The notes under the pieces: generated by a model
Databases searched by the model: none
Told to the model about the DNA's origin: nothing
Seen by the model: only the letters and a program-made list of their open reading frames with translations
Shown: positions 41,320 through 51,759 of the stretch, one piece after another
Numbering within the stretch: position 1 is the first letter of the stretch
Layout: each line of letters starts with the position of its first letter
DNA from: Martensiomyces pterosporus
Taxonomy: Eukaryota; Kickxellomycota; Kickxellomycetes; Kickxellales; Kickxellaceae
Direction: 5' to 3'
Assembly (NCBI GenBank): GCA_025201845.1
Contig: MU603935.1
Location: 70,481-134,480, forward strand
Length of the DNA: 64,000 bases
Program-made: the position numbers and the translations under genes

Positions 41320-42225
41320 TTAGATGTTCATGTTCACTCGGGGCTTCAGAGCGTCCTTCGAGGGCATTCCGATCCAGTGCAAAGTCGAGTTCTGGAGCAG
41401 CCGCGGCTTCGCAGCCCGCCTGATCTCCGGTCCCACAGCGCTGCCGCTGGGGCTGTTGGGCCTGACCTGCACAATAACAGGCGGCTCGATCGAGTACGCC
41501 TCCAGGTACATTGGGTGGATCATGTCGGCCAGCGCCTGATCAATGGCGACCCCGGGGCTGGGCCACATGTTATCCAGGACCCTCTTCAGCCGAATGGCGC
41601 CCAGCCTCGACAGCGCATAGGCAAAAGTGCAGCGCGGCCTGTCCGAGACAAACAGGCTCCTATGCAGCCCAGTCGGCCTTGCATCCTCCTTGCTGCTGCA
41701 ATGGCCAAGATACAGGATCTCCCATGTCGGGGGCACACGGGGCAGCATCTCCTTCATCCTCTGCTTCACGTCAACCTCCATGTCGACGCGGTCCTCCAGC
41801 ACAAGCGCACTCTTGTACTCCAGCCTAACAATGTCGCTGATCACATTCATATGCGACCGAAACGTTGCCAGCAGCTCCGATGGTTCCGTGTGGTTTTCCG
41901 GTGCTGGCGTCCAGTTTTCCTCGCCAAGCCAGAATCTGCGCTTCTCAGGGTGGTCGATGTCCTCCACGGTGGTTGCTGGGTAGAACCCGTGGGGGATGCC
42001 TTGGAACCGCAGCTGGTTGACCATGGCTCGCCGCCGCTTGGTGTGCTGTCGTTCGCTGATCACATAGACGTGGCTGAAACCCAGAGTGAGGTAGTCCGCG
42101 TGGCTGGCGATTGCGCTGGTGTAGCTGCCGAACATGTAGCTGCCCAGAGTGACGATGATTCCGAGTGAGGCGAAGAAGACGAGAAGCCTGAGGCGCCTGA
42201 GCGATTGTCGTGGGACACGGATCAT
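41320..42225 (-). CDS. GT25-like glycosyltransferase, type II membrane protein
   Basis: This 301-residue protein has a short basic N-terminus and one signal-anchor helix (LRLLVFFASLGIIVTLGSYMF), indicating a Golgi or ER luminal enzyme. The luminal domain matches glycosyltransferase family 25: SHVYVISERQHTKRRRAMVN, the strand SALVLEDRVDMEVDV, WEILYLGHCS, and AYALSRLGAIRLKRVL followed by the conserved IDQALADMI. The canonical acidic triplet after the VLE strand (EDD) reads EDR here, which may affect metal binding. I start at the ATG at 42225. The gene shares a 336-bp divergent promoter with the methyltransferase at 42562. Confidence 0.83.
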   Translation of the reverse strand: MIRVPRQSLRRLRLLVFFASLGIIVTLGSYMFGSYTSAIASHADYLTLGFSHVYVISERQHTKRRRAMVNQLRFQGIPHGFYPATTVEDIDHPEKRRFWLGEENWTPAPENHTEPSELLATFRSHMNVISDIVRLEYKSALVLEDRVDMEVDVKQRMKEMLPRVPPTWEILYLGHCSSKEDARPTGLHRSLFVSDRPRCTFAYALSRLGAIRLKRVLDNMWPSPGVAIDQALADMIHPMYLEAYSIEPPVIVQVRPNSPSGSAVGPEIRRAAKPRLLQNSTLHWIGMPSKDALKPRVNMNI

Positions 42226-42561
42226 GGTATACAAAACCTAGGACGCTATTTGCTTTGCTGGCCTGGGCCAGTCGTGTATATAGTGGTCGTGTTGATTCTT
42301 CTGGACGAAGCTATTGAGCAGCACAAGAAAGAAAAGCAGCGCAAAGAAAAGAAGCGTGGAGCGCAGGGTGCTCTCAGCTGACTGCTTTTCCAGCTGTGCT
42401 GAGGAGTAGGGTCGGCGTTCCGCATGGAATCACTGGTAGCGTCACATAACATCTGATCCCCATGCTTTGGGGGTGAACGTGCAAGGAAGACACGGCAGCA
42501 AAAGCAGGCGCTGAACATACGCATCTCTTCCTCACACCATTATTACTTATTTTACTTCATA
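42226..42561. promoter_or_regulatory. Shared divergent promoter region
   Basis: This 336-bp interval lies between the divergent GT25-like and HemK-like starts. A minus-strand TATA-like stretch lies near 42274-42281. The two genes probably share control elements; no specific site was identified. Confidence 0.5.
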
Positions 42562-43662
42562 ATGCCGCGCAGCCCAAGCAACAACACTCTGGTCCCTCTG
42601 CTGCACAAACTCTCCCAGAGGCTGGGCGTGCAGCAGGCCAAGAGCGAGCTCCGGTGGCTGGTCGAGCACGCCCGAGCCACACTTAGCGACACCACAAATT
42701 CGCCTCAGCACCACCAGCCACACAAGCAGGCGCGTCTGTGGCGCGACCAGCCGGCGCCCTCCGAAGAAGAGGTCGAGCAGGATCGCCTGCGCTTCACCTC
42801 GGTGCAATGGGCATGGCTGCGCCAAGCTGTGGCTGACCGGACCGAAAGACACAAGCCACTGCAGTACATTTTGGGCGACCAACCGTTTGGCAAAACCAGC
42901 CTGAGCGTCCGGCCGCCGGTGCTGATTCCACGGTGGGAGACGGAGGAGTGGATGCTGAAGCTGGCTGAAATGATCAGGCAGCACATGGCTGCCCAAGCAG
43001 AGGAAGCAAGAGGTGGTGAGGTGGGGCAGAGGTCGCCGCTCAAGATCCTGGATGCCTGCACTGGCACTGGCTGCATCTCCCTCGGCCTGGCCAGCGAGCT
43101 TCCTCCCGAATCGGCGCAAATCACCGGCGTGGACATTTCAGCCGAGGCCATCTCGCTGGCCAGCGACAACCTGGCGTTCAACCAGCTGCTGCTGAACAAC
43201 AGGGTGGAGTTCCGCCAACTCGATCTCCAGTCGCCCGACATTCTGCCAAAGCTCCTCGGTGTTGAGCCCACGTGGGACATGATTGTGTCGAACCCACCCT
43301 ACGTCACCCCTGCCGAGTACCACAGCCTGGATCTGGATGTCAAGGAGTGGGAGGATAAGAGGGCGCTCGTCCCACTGCCGCCGAACGCAGACCCACAGGC
43401 GGTCAAGGACGAGGAGTTGGATCCGTCGGGCATTGCGTTTATTGTGCACCTGACCAAGCTGGCCAAGGAAATGGGGCTGGCCGATGTAAGCCGCAGCGAG
43501 CAGGCAGGCAGCACTTTGCCGCGGCTGGTGGTGGAGATTGGCGGCTCGCAGCAGGTCGAGCCTGTCCGGCAGGCGATGCACGACCATGGATTCAATTCGA
43601 CTGAGGTGTGGAGGGACATGGCGGGAACTGACAGAGTTGTTCTGGGCTACTTCAAGCTGTGA
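42562..43662 (+). CDS. MTQ1: Release factor glutamine methyltransferase (HemK/PrmC family, Mtq1-like)
   Basis: This 366-residue SAM-dependent methyltransferase should modify the GGQ glutamine of the mitochondrial release factor. It has an N-terminal helical PrmC domain with PLQYILGDQPFGKTSLSVRP and VLIPRWETEEW. SAM motif I is ILDACTGTGCISLGLA, motif II GVDISAEAISLASDN, and the catalytic NPPY is in SNPPYVTPAEY. Motif order and length fit fungal Mtq1. Mtq2-type enzymes lack the N-terminal domain, so the mitochondrial paralogue is favoured. No clear targeting peptide is visible at the N-terminus. Single exon. Confidence 0.9.
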   Translation: MPRSPSNNTLVPLLHKLSQRLGVQQAKSELRWLVEHARATLSDTTNSPQHHQPHKQARLWRDQPAPSEEEVEQDRLRFTSVQWAWLRQAVADRTERHKPLQYILGDQPFGKTSLSVRPPVLIPRWETEEWMLKLAEMIRQHMAAQAEEARGGEVGQRSPLKILDACTGTGCISLGLASELPPESAQITGVDISAEAISLASDNLAFNQLLLNNRVEFRQLDLQSPDILPKLLGVEPTWDMIVSNPPYVTPAEYHSLDLDVKEWEDKRALVPLPPNADPQAVKDEELDPSGIAFIVHLTKLAKEMGLADVSRSEQAGSTLPRLVVEIGGSQQVEPVRQAMHDHGFNSTEVWRDMAGTDRVVLGYFKL

Positions 43663-44298
43663 ATCCCGTCAGTCTCGCTGCTGGCGCCAAAGGCAGGCAG
43701 CGCTTTTTGTGTGCCGCTTTGTTGCCAGCGGATTTGCGAGAGAAAAAAAGGCAGATCTAGATGCAATGTCCCTCTTTTTCGATGAAGCAGCCTTTTCTCT
43801 GGTGGATTGGCAAGTGCTCGGTGTGCGCAAAACAGGTGCATGAAAGAAGCCAACTAGACAAACAACAACAACGGATAAACACGTATTATCCAGACTGTTG
43901 CGTATGCCGAGGGGGTCGGCTGTAAAAAGTGGTGTGGCCTCTGAGTGAAAGAAGGAGCATTTGCATGTAGAAACACCAGCACCAGACATGGCATGTGGTG
44001 TGCATGTTTCCTAATACTACTGTGCCCTTTTGTTCTGCCAAAGCCGAGGGTTATTTCCTTCATGTATCTGGGCTTTGCGCACGCACATCGCAAGAAACGG
44101 CGCTTTGGGCTGTTTGCGAACAAGGCAGCTGGATGTATAAGGGCATAAGGGTGTTTATTCAGGGAATGGATACAACCTGTGTGTTGGAAAACGGGGACCG
44201 AGGACAACTGAGGGGAATTTCAAACAGTATCTGCTATTTGCCAAGGAGGGTGTAGTCGGCGAGACAACACTAGCGTCCATCAGAGCAGGATAGGGAGC
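43663..44298. other. Convergent 3' intergenic region
   Basis: It separates the HemK-like gene (plus) and the secreted repeat protein (minus). No gene was recognised. Confidence 0.45.
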
Positions 44299-44784
44299 TT
44301 ACTTCCTGGGGATGCACTTGACAGGGGTGGAGCTGGGAGCAGGGGCAGCCGATGTGGGAGCAGGGGCAGCCGATGTGGGAGCAGGGGCGGCCGAGGTGGG
44401 AGCGGGAGCAGCGGTGGTGGGAGCAGGGGCAGCAGTGGTGCTAGCAGCAGGGGGGACGTAGGTGGCGAGGCAGGCCTTGATGACATCGCCCGAGATGGTG
44501 TTGAGGACGGCAGGGGGGATGGCGTTGGGGAGAGCCCTGATGAAGTCATCCGAGGGGTTGGCGGGCAGGGTGGACTGGCCGCTGAGGAGCGACGAGAGAA
44601 GGCTGGCCTGGGCGGGGGTGAGGATGGCGCCGGCGGTGGGGAGGAGAGGGTCAGACTTGGCCTTGATGGCAGCCCAGTTGGCCTTGGCGCAGGCGAGGGT
44701 GGCGGGGCTGGTCCAGTCGATGTCCTGGGCGAAGCCGGAGACGGCGAGGGCGGCGATGGCAACGAGAACCTTGGTGAACTGCAT
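44299..44784 (-). CDS. Secreted protein with Ala/Pro/Thr heptad repeats
   Basis: This 161-residue protein begins MQFTKVLVAIAALAVSGFAQ, a clear signal peptide with cleavage near AQ. A helical domain of about 95 residues with two cysteines (LACAKANWAAIKAKSDPLL, VIKACLATYVPP) follows. Then come five or so 7-residue repeats of AAPAPTS, encoded by a 21-bp DNA repeat, and a short tail with a last Cys (VKCIPRK). There is no GPI-anchor signal. The Thr/Ser/Pro-rich repeat is a likely O-mannosylated stalk, so a cell-wall or surface role is inferred. A TATA-like TATTTAAG lies about 155 bp upstream. No named family. Confidence 0.8.
   Translation of the reverse strand: MQFTKVLVAIAALAVSGFAQDIDWTSPATLACAKANWAAIKAKSDPLLPTAGAILTPAQASLLSSLLSGQSTLPANPSDDFIRALPNAIPPAVLNTISGDVIKACLATYVPPAASTTAAPAPTTAAPAPTSAAPAPTSAAPAPTSAAPAPSSTPVKCIPRK
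44335..44450. repeat. 21-bp tandem repeat in the secreted protein gene
   Basis: Near-perfect 21-bp units (ggcagccgatgtgggagcag type) encode the Ala-Ala-Pro-Ala-Pro-Thr-Ser heptads. Copy number is likely variable between isolates. Confidence 0.85.
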
Positions 44785-46953
44785 TGTTGGTGTGTGTGGA
44801 TTAAGAGGCGTGGAGACCAGGCAAGAGGGATAGAGATACAATTAAGTAGCTGGAGGGGGCTGGGGCTGCTGTAGGGTAGCAAAGTACAATTTGAAATGTT
44901 TGTAGAGAATCCAGGAAAGCCGGTCCCGTCGGTGGGGCTTAAATAGTCGCGTACACCAGATGGAAACGAGTTCACCTGCGCTTCGTCTCCTTTACAAGTG
45001 GATGAAGCGCGCGCAAACTCAATGCGCAGCGTGTGCGTGCATTTGTCCACGGTTGCACGCCGGATAGGCTGCCTCTCTCTTGCAGGCATACAGGGGGGGG
45101 CACGCTCTGCTCAGAGACGGCTTTCAGCGTGGGCTACATGAAACAGCATCGTCAATGTGCATTATTCTTTTCCGCGGAGCACCAGCAGACGGGCGGGCAT
45201 CTCTATGCAGATTGGCCACAAACAGCCAAGCTACGCAGCGGTTTCAAAATCCTTGTGATGCTGCATTAGCAAGAGGACGACACCGAGCATCCCTGGGCAG
45301 CAGGCGACAGGCGCAGGCCATGCACACGCCCTAATCTCTCCCTCCTTTACGCGGTGCTCTTGTTCCTTGCCCCTGGCCTGCGGGATTGTGCAAGCCTATC
45401 GGTTCGCTCTGCTGCTCCTGTGCGCCTCTGCGCGCGAGCATGAATACAGGGGAAACGCAACGAGCAAATGACAGGGCAGCTGGTTCACGCTTGCCCGCAT
45501 CTCATACCAAAGAGCAGACTGCTGCTGCTGATCGCTTTATCCGACTCGGATTTGCCCCCAGATGGCTCCTCTTTGCCACCGCTACGCTGCGGCGCACTCG
45601 CACACCTGGAGGCGCACAGAGCTTGAGGACGCATCGCCGGCCAGGGGGGATGGAGGGAGGCGAGCTGTATATTCCAAACAGCTGCAATATTACCGCTATA
45701 TTTTTGCTGCCTAGGCCAGCGCCGATCCCCTGAAAAAGGAAGGCTTATTCACCTGCGAGGAAACGGGATTTGTGCGAGTAATGTGCAGCGAAATATCAGT
45801 TGCAGGCTAGCAGCGCTCCGCCTTGGCTGCAATGCGCTTTCACGAGGGAATGGCTGGATTATTTGCTCGTCTGCATTAGCTAGGTCGATCGAAAGATGCG
45901 CCAATCCACCGAGCGCTGCTCCTCCTCTTTTGACCGCTGTGGGAGCACACGCACATTCTTTGCTCTCTTTTACTCACGGGCCAGTCGCATATACCTGGCA
46001 ACCAAGAGATTTCCCTTGCTGCTGTTGCTGCTGCTGGCAGACGCAGCTCACGCGGCACAGGTCTGTGTTGTTGTTTGTTGTGGTCCCAATTGGCCCCGCG
46101 TGGAGTCCTTGGTTCCTGAAATAGCAGGGCGAGCTGCTGACCTCCCGCCTGTGCCTGCCTATCCGTGCTTGCCTAGTTTTGGGCTGTGTCTACCTTTCAT
46201 GCTCGCATACATCTTTGCTTTGATGCTGCATGAATTCCGCTGCCATTGGCTTTGGCCAGCCAAACAAACGCACGCCCCGCCCGGCTCGCTTCAGAGCACC
46301 CATGTGGAGAGGGACACTGGCCCGCTGCAAGACCGAGATGGGGACGATCGCTGTTTGGTTTGACTAAAGGGGATTGTGCGCTGCCCCCGTGACCCCACCA
46401 AGGGCGAGTGGCTCCAAATTGCTACGCTGCCTGCCCATGTGTGCGCAGGATGCCGCCCAGCCTGGTATTTTCACATGTCTTGGTACTCACCGATGACTAA
46501 GAGCAGGCGGTACTTCTACCACTCCTTCCGCTCTCTACACACGCACATGATCCTACATCCTGCGCTGCGGGTGTGATTTCAGGTCGATGTATCCATCTAC
46601 ATGCCATTCATTTTGCACAGGACGGGTGGCTGTCTGCACCCGTGTACGCTTGCACCTCTCCCTGTCGCCAAAACCACTTCTGCTCTGCAAAGACGCCAAA
46701 TGGCCAGCAAACCGCGAGGTTGGTACAGGAAAGCCAGTTCTGGCACGGTGCCCGAGTCACTTGCAGATGTGGAGTGGTTGGTAGTATTTAAAAACATAAA
46801 TTTGCAGTGGAAAAGACATGGAGAATGGGCGAGGCGGCATCCATACATGCCAGCGAGGGGCATGCTCTCCTGGTGCATGTGCTTGATCCGCTCGCGTTGT
46901 GCTCTTGTCTATGGTGTGTGGCAGGGGGTCCCGCCACCCCTTCTGCCTTGGCT
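44785..46953. other. 2.2-kb gene-free interval
   Basis: It lies between the secreted protein promoter and the GTP cyclohydrolase 3' end. It has many accidental open frames in GC-rich DNA and no conserved protein, tRNA or repeat family seen by eye. Confidence 0.5.
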
Positions 46954-48626
46954 TTACCTCACAAGGGACAGGAACTCCTCGCGAGTCTTGGGGTCTGAGC
47001 GGAAGCGGCCCAGCATGAAACTGGTGATGGTCTTGCTACCCGGCTTCTGAACGCCGCGCATGACCATGCATTGATGGCTACAATATCAAAAAGGCAAAGA
47101 GGGGCACGTTGTCAAAGCAGGTGGCATCGAATCAGCAGCCGGCTGCAGACGTCACCATTGAAGATATGTGCAGTCACATTCACAAGGAGCACAACCGGTT
47201 TGGCATGTGTAAAGGCATAGGCAAAAGAGGAATCCACGCGCTTTTCGCTACATTACCTGGCCTCCATGACCACAGCGACGCCCTGTGCCTGCAAGATCTC
47301 GTTCAGTGCCACCGCGATCTGCTTGGTCAGCCGCTCCTGGACTTGCAGCCTGCGGCTAAACATCTCTGCAATCCGAGCCAGCTTGCTCAGCCCCAGCACA
47401 CGGCGGTTGGGGATGTAGCCAATCGACACCTTGCCGCAGAAAGGCACAAGGTGGTGCTCGCACAGCGAGAATATGTTGATATCCCGAACAATCACCATCT
47501 CTTCGTGATCTATCACGGGTGTAATTACCAGCACGGAGCTGAGATTCGATTAGCGGCAATCCATCAGATGTGCAGCTAGTTCCCACGCTCTCATCAAAGC
47601 TGCACACAAAAGCAGTGTTGTAGCGCTACTGTACCTTCGTCAAACAGCGCGTCGTTGATCACCTCGTTCATCGACTCCTCGTAGCCCTTGGTGAAGAACA
47701 TCAGAGCCTTGGCGTAGCGCTCGGGGGTCTTCAAAAGCCCCTCGCGGTCGGGATCCTCGCCGATGCACTCGAGCAGAGTCCGCACAGCATCAGACATCTT
47801 CTGCAAGCGCGCCTTCTTCTCCTCCTCCGACTCACTGCGACGCTGCTCAGTTCCAATGCCTATGGCGCATACATGGGAGGGAGACAATTGCCGATCAATA
47901 CTGTATGTGCCGTGTCAATTGTGCCTGTAGGACAATTGAGTCAGAAGGAACAGCACAATGCGTGCAAAGGGCGCCAAGGCACTTTGCAAACCGCATAAAG
48001 TGCGGGCAATACTATTACGCACACCAAGCTCCCTGACTCTCTGCCCGCTTCTTGTTCCGTTGCGGCTGCAGCGGCAACGGCGCAAATCACCACTCGGCCC
48101 GCGAATTCTCTTGGCAGCCATTATTCGCAACGTAAAAGGGGGGCCAAGAGAAGGACAGGGGCTTTTTCACAGAGAAAACGCGAGGCTGAAATTAAAGCGG
48201 CGTTGGTGCCTGCATCCTCCCTTTCCGTCTGCTGGTGCTGGTTACATTGCCAGTTGCATGGGGTGGTGGAGAGGGGAGGGAATGAAGCGGCATGCTCCCA
48301 TCGTGCCTCCTGAGCCAGGTGGGGTACAGGGGAGAGGAACCTGCTAGTCAGGGCAGCAGGAACCGCACGGCTGCTGCACAAAGGTCCTACTTACTCGGCC
48401 AGCTGAAGCCGTTGAGATCGATCGGGTACTGCTGCTTAGCCAGCGCCTGGTCAGCGGATGGCTCCGATGGCTGGAACAGCGCAGGGGTCTGTGGGCGTGT
48501 TGACAGAGGCGAATCGGTGGCCGTGACAGTAGCAACCGTAGACAGGGCCGATGCGCTCAGCTCCTGGCGGTCCTTCTTGATGCTGCCGTCCTGGATAAAC
48601 GTGGGATCGCTAGACTGAAGCTCCAT
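46954..48626 (-). CDS. FOL2: GTP cyclohydrolase I (four exons)
   Basis: Exons are 48626-48395, 47859-47635, 47509-47257 and 47077-46954, giving 277 residues. The introns (535, 125 and 179 bp) start gtaagt, gtacag and gtaatg. The enzyme converts GTP to dihydroneopterin triphosphate, the first step of folate and pterin synthesis. Exon one is a variable N-terminus ending DLNGFSWPS. Exon two has [20 protein letters not shown] and [13 protein letters not shown]. Exon three has [20 protein letters not shown], with the zinc-binding Cys and His pair. Exon four has [20 protein letters not shown], with the third zinc ligand, and [10 protein letters not shown] at the end. All joins keep frame and rebuild family motifs ([12 protein letters not shown]). 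Confidence 0.95.
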
Positions 48627-48728
48627 ATCTTTGCTGCTTGGTGTCGTGGGACAAAAGAAAGCTAGGTGTAGTGAGCGAGAGCTGTGCGGCCTGTGTGTGC
48701 GCTAGTGGGTGTCTGCCGTTCTGGTTGC

Positions 48729-48736
48729 TTTTTATA
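48729..48736 (-). promoter_or_regulatory. TATA-like element of the GTP cyclohydrolase gene
   Basis: The minus strand reads TATAAAAA about 105 bp before the ATG at 48626. Confidence 0.5.
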
Positions 48737-49426
48737 TTAGCTGGGCGGAAGTGGTAGCAGAAGCTGGAATTCCAATATTACTTTTAAAAAAGGAGCATAA
48801 TAGTAGAAGGGAGATAAGTAGAAGTTGGCAGTTGTGCTGCTTTCGTAATAATTTCGCTTTGGCGCCATTCCGCACGCTCTGCAGATCCAACGAAAATTCC
48901 GTGTGGTCACGTTTTTGCACTGGCTTGCGCTTTGCGCTCCGTACTGTGAGAACAAAAAAGTGCCGGTCCGCTTTTGTTGCCCTCTGCGCACGTTCCGCCT
49001 CCTCCCACCAACTGCCGCATGCGCTGGTCCGTGAGGCCCCACGCCCGCTCCCTCTGCCAGATCTAGCCCGGACCATCTTTTGTGCATGGCCCAGACGCAT
49101 TGTAGCACATGGAGCTTCTCGACGAGACGAAGCGAAGGGCGTGGAGGCGGTGACAACAGTTTCGTCCAATATGCTGCTCCAGCTGCGCTGACTCTCTGCC
49201 TACGAGAATCACTTGCATGCTGCATAGCAGCTCCTCAAGCGGCCATCTCACATGCGCACCACAGGACACATAGACGCTATGGTGCACTGCATACAGGATT
49301 CCCAGTAATAGCGACCAAATATGTTATATTCGCAGCAAAGAAAGAAAGCAGGATGTGATTAATAGCTAGTTTTGAGGCGGCACGCTTGGATGGCCCTCGC
49401 CATTCCATCGCCGCTCACATTGTCAA
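48737..49426. other. Spacer between GTP cyclohydrolase and Asterix genes
   Basis: No recognised gene, RNA or repeat. It contains the distal promoter of the GTP cyclohydrolase gene and the 3' flank of the Asterix gene. Confidence 0.45.
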
Positions 49427-49759
49427 TTACGCCTTCTCAGGGACATCGCCCTTGAACAGATTGTACAGCGCAACCATCTCGGGCATGTATGTCATAACCA
49501 GCGCCATTAACGCAAAGGTCAGGGTGGACAGGCGGCCCCCGTTGGCTCCGGTGGCCGAAGCGCGATCCGTGAATATCGAGAGCATCGACGAGAACAGCGC
49601 CACCCAGCCAATCCACTTGGACCGAAGGAACAAGGCCGCCATGGAGCTGAGGAACGCAATCATGTAGTAGAGCCCGCCATCTTCGCTGGTAACAGCCGAT
49701 GTGTACGGAACGATGCTGGCCGTGCGCCGCGGGTCTCCGGGGAATTCCTTGCGTGGCAT
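49427..49759 (-). CDS. Asterix (WDR83OS/PAT10-like) ER membrane protein
   Basis: This 110-residue membrane protein begins MPRKEFPGDPRRTASIVPY, with the conserved DPRR motif of Asterix, followed by three hydrophobic helices (LYYMIAFLSSMAALFL, WIGWVALFSSMLSIF, TLTFALMALVMTYMPEMVAL). In animals Asterix pairs with CCDC47 in the PAT complex, which shields polar transmembrane segments during membrane-protein insertion. Length and helix order match the family. Single exon. Confidence 0.88.
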   Translation of the reverse strand: MPRKEFPGDPRRTASIVPYTSAVTSEDGGLYYMIAFLSSMAALFLRSKWIGWVALFSSMLSIFTDRASATGANGGRLSTLTFALMALVMTYMPEMVALYNLFKGDVPEKA

Positions 49760-50234
49760 AGTATTAGTATGTAGAGGTCGGGAGCCAGAGCGTGCAGATG
49801 AGTATCAGTATTAAGAGCGGCAAGCGTAGCCAAGATGTGAATTCCAGGGGAGAGCACGGAAAACGGAGGCCTGGTATTTTCCTCAAGCCTTGTGTGAAGG
49901 CGAACAGGCCCGGCTGCTTTGGCAGTGCAAATAAGGCAGCTTGCCGCCCTTCTCCTCAGCCAATCCGCATTGAGCTGCCACAGCAGGCGCCAAGATGAAA
50001 GCGCATGTAAAGGGTCTGCGGCAACCTGCTTTTCTCCACGTGATCCGCCAGCCATCCTTGCCTGGCCCTCGCACCCCACATGCTGGTGCTTGTTGTCTCT
50101 TCTTTGCACTCGCAAGTCGCCCTAATTCCGCTGCTATACTACACCATACGTACCCGCACGCTGCCTCTTCAGTCGCTTGCACTTAATTCAGCACTCCACA
50201 GCCAGGAAAGGAGCCACTTGACCTACAAGATACC
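49760..50234. promoter_or_regulatory. Divergent promoter region of the Asterix and Rab genes
   Basis: This 475-bp interval separates two divergent starts. The part before 50234 is pyrimidine-rich. No single element is clear. Confidence 0.4.
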
Positions 50235-51348
50235 ATGGTGGCCGTCTACAATTACAGCTACGTGGCCAAGCTCATTATTATCGGCGACATGGGCTGTGGC
50301 AAAAGCTCCCTGCTTCGTCAATTCACAGAGCTCACCTTTGTAAGTCCGCTGTACCTCAGCCGCCAGTACCACTGCTGTCGTGGTCGCTCGGACACTGCTG
50401 TGCTAACCCCCTCGAATGCTACATGCTGCCCCTGCTGTAGAGCGAAAAGACTAACCACACCATCGGCGTCGAGTTTGGAACAAAAGTCGTAGAGGTAGAT
50501 GGTGAGCGAGTAAAGTAAGCGCCTCTCCTTCAGTGTACTGTGCTGGTGTTGACACATTTGCCTGCCGTCTGTCTGCTAGTATCCCAGGCACGGCGCTTAC
50601 ATATCCTTGTATTTCTCTTTGCCATTGCTGGGTTTTCCGTTAGGATCCAGGCTTGGGACACTGCTGGTCAAGGTAAGGAGGCTCGGCCATAGCTCTCATG
50701 TGTTGCCACAAAATGGATCCCAGTGCACACGCGCACGCTATTCCTCTTTGTCCTGCCTGCATCGCCACAGCAGCAGACAAAAGACAAACGAAGCCCAGTG
50801 GGCATGTGAGAGGAGGTTCGTGCGTGTGTGGAAAAGAGCACTCGCTCACCCTCCACTATGCCCCGAACAGCTTGTATTTGCCTGTAGAGCGATTCAGGTC
50901 GGTCACTCGTAGCTACTACCGCGGGTCCATCGGCACCATCTTCGTGTACGACATAACGAACCGCGAGTCCTTCGACAACCTTGACACATGGATGAGCGAC
51001 GCACGCGAGCTCACGGCCCCGCACTCGATCTTCGTGCTCATCGGCAACAAAGCCGACCAGGAATCGCGGCGCGCGGTGTCCCACGCCGAGGGAGAGGCGT
51101 ATGCGAAGGCGAACAACATGCTCTTTGTCGAAGCGAGCGCGAAAACCGGCGAACAGGTGGAGTCGACGTTCATAAAGCTGGCGTCGCAGATTATCAAGCT
51201 CGTTAAGGATGGCGTTGTTGACCCCAGTTTTCCGGATTCGGGCGTGCAGAGCAAGAAGCCGCTGGACGTTACCAGAAATAACCCCCGCGCTGTAAGAGTT
51301 GATAATACGCAGTCGCGCGGGCTTCTGGGCGGTTCCGGGTGCTGCTGA
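50235..51348 (+). CDS. Rab GTPase of the Rab4/Rab14 type (four exons)
   Basis: Exons are 50235-50339, 50441-50514, 50644-50672 and 50888-51348, giving 222 residues. Introns are 101, 129 and 215 bp, with gtaagt/gtaagc/gtaagg donors and tag acceptors. P-loop is GDMGCGKSS, switch [12 protein letters not shown], switch II WDTAGQERF, guanine motifs GNKAD and EASAKT. The C-terminus ends GGSGCC, a double-cysteine prenylation site. The sequence [20 protein letters not shown] and the lack of Rab5/7/11 hallmarks place it nearest Rab4/Rab14 (early and recycling endosomes). That class is missing from S. cerevisiae but present in S. pombe (Ypt4). A 29-bp micro-exon carries the switch II start. Confidence 0.92.
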
Positions 51349-51759
51349 CAGATGCCGTGGCCTTTTATATATACATTTTTATACACACATGTACTGCGAG
51401 GAGGCGGACAGCGGCCATACCAGATTCAGTATCGAGCACGCATGCGCCGGCCTCTTCTTTTTTTTTTTATTTCAGCCAACATTTACTATCCACATATACT
51501 TTGTTTTATACTGCCAGCCTACAGCTCAGCAAAGCCCTATCCTCCGCATTTCTATGCCATCTGAACAGGTGCACAGCCACCACTGGCTGATCCACGTGCC
51601 AGTTCCCCAAAAGCACAGTCGATCCAGTTTCGATATACCTGCCACGAAAGCAAGGCGGCACATGGGGCGGTCGAACGCCAGCAGCAGCTTCGTCTCTTAT
51701 TCGGCCTTTGCCCTTAACACACAGCTATACCTTATATATATACGCACACACAAAACACA
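51349..51759. other. Spacer between Rab and SF3A1 genes
   Basis: 411 bp with 3' flank of the Rab gene and the promoter of SF3A1. A TATATATA run lies at about 51733-51742, immediately before the first SF3A1 ATG. A T-run at about 51461-51470. Confidence 0.5.
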
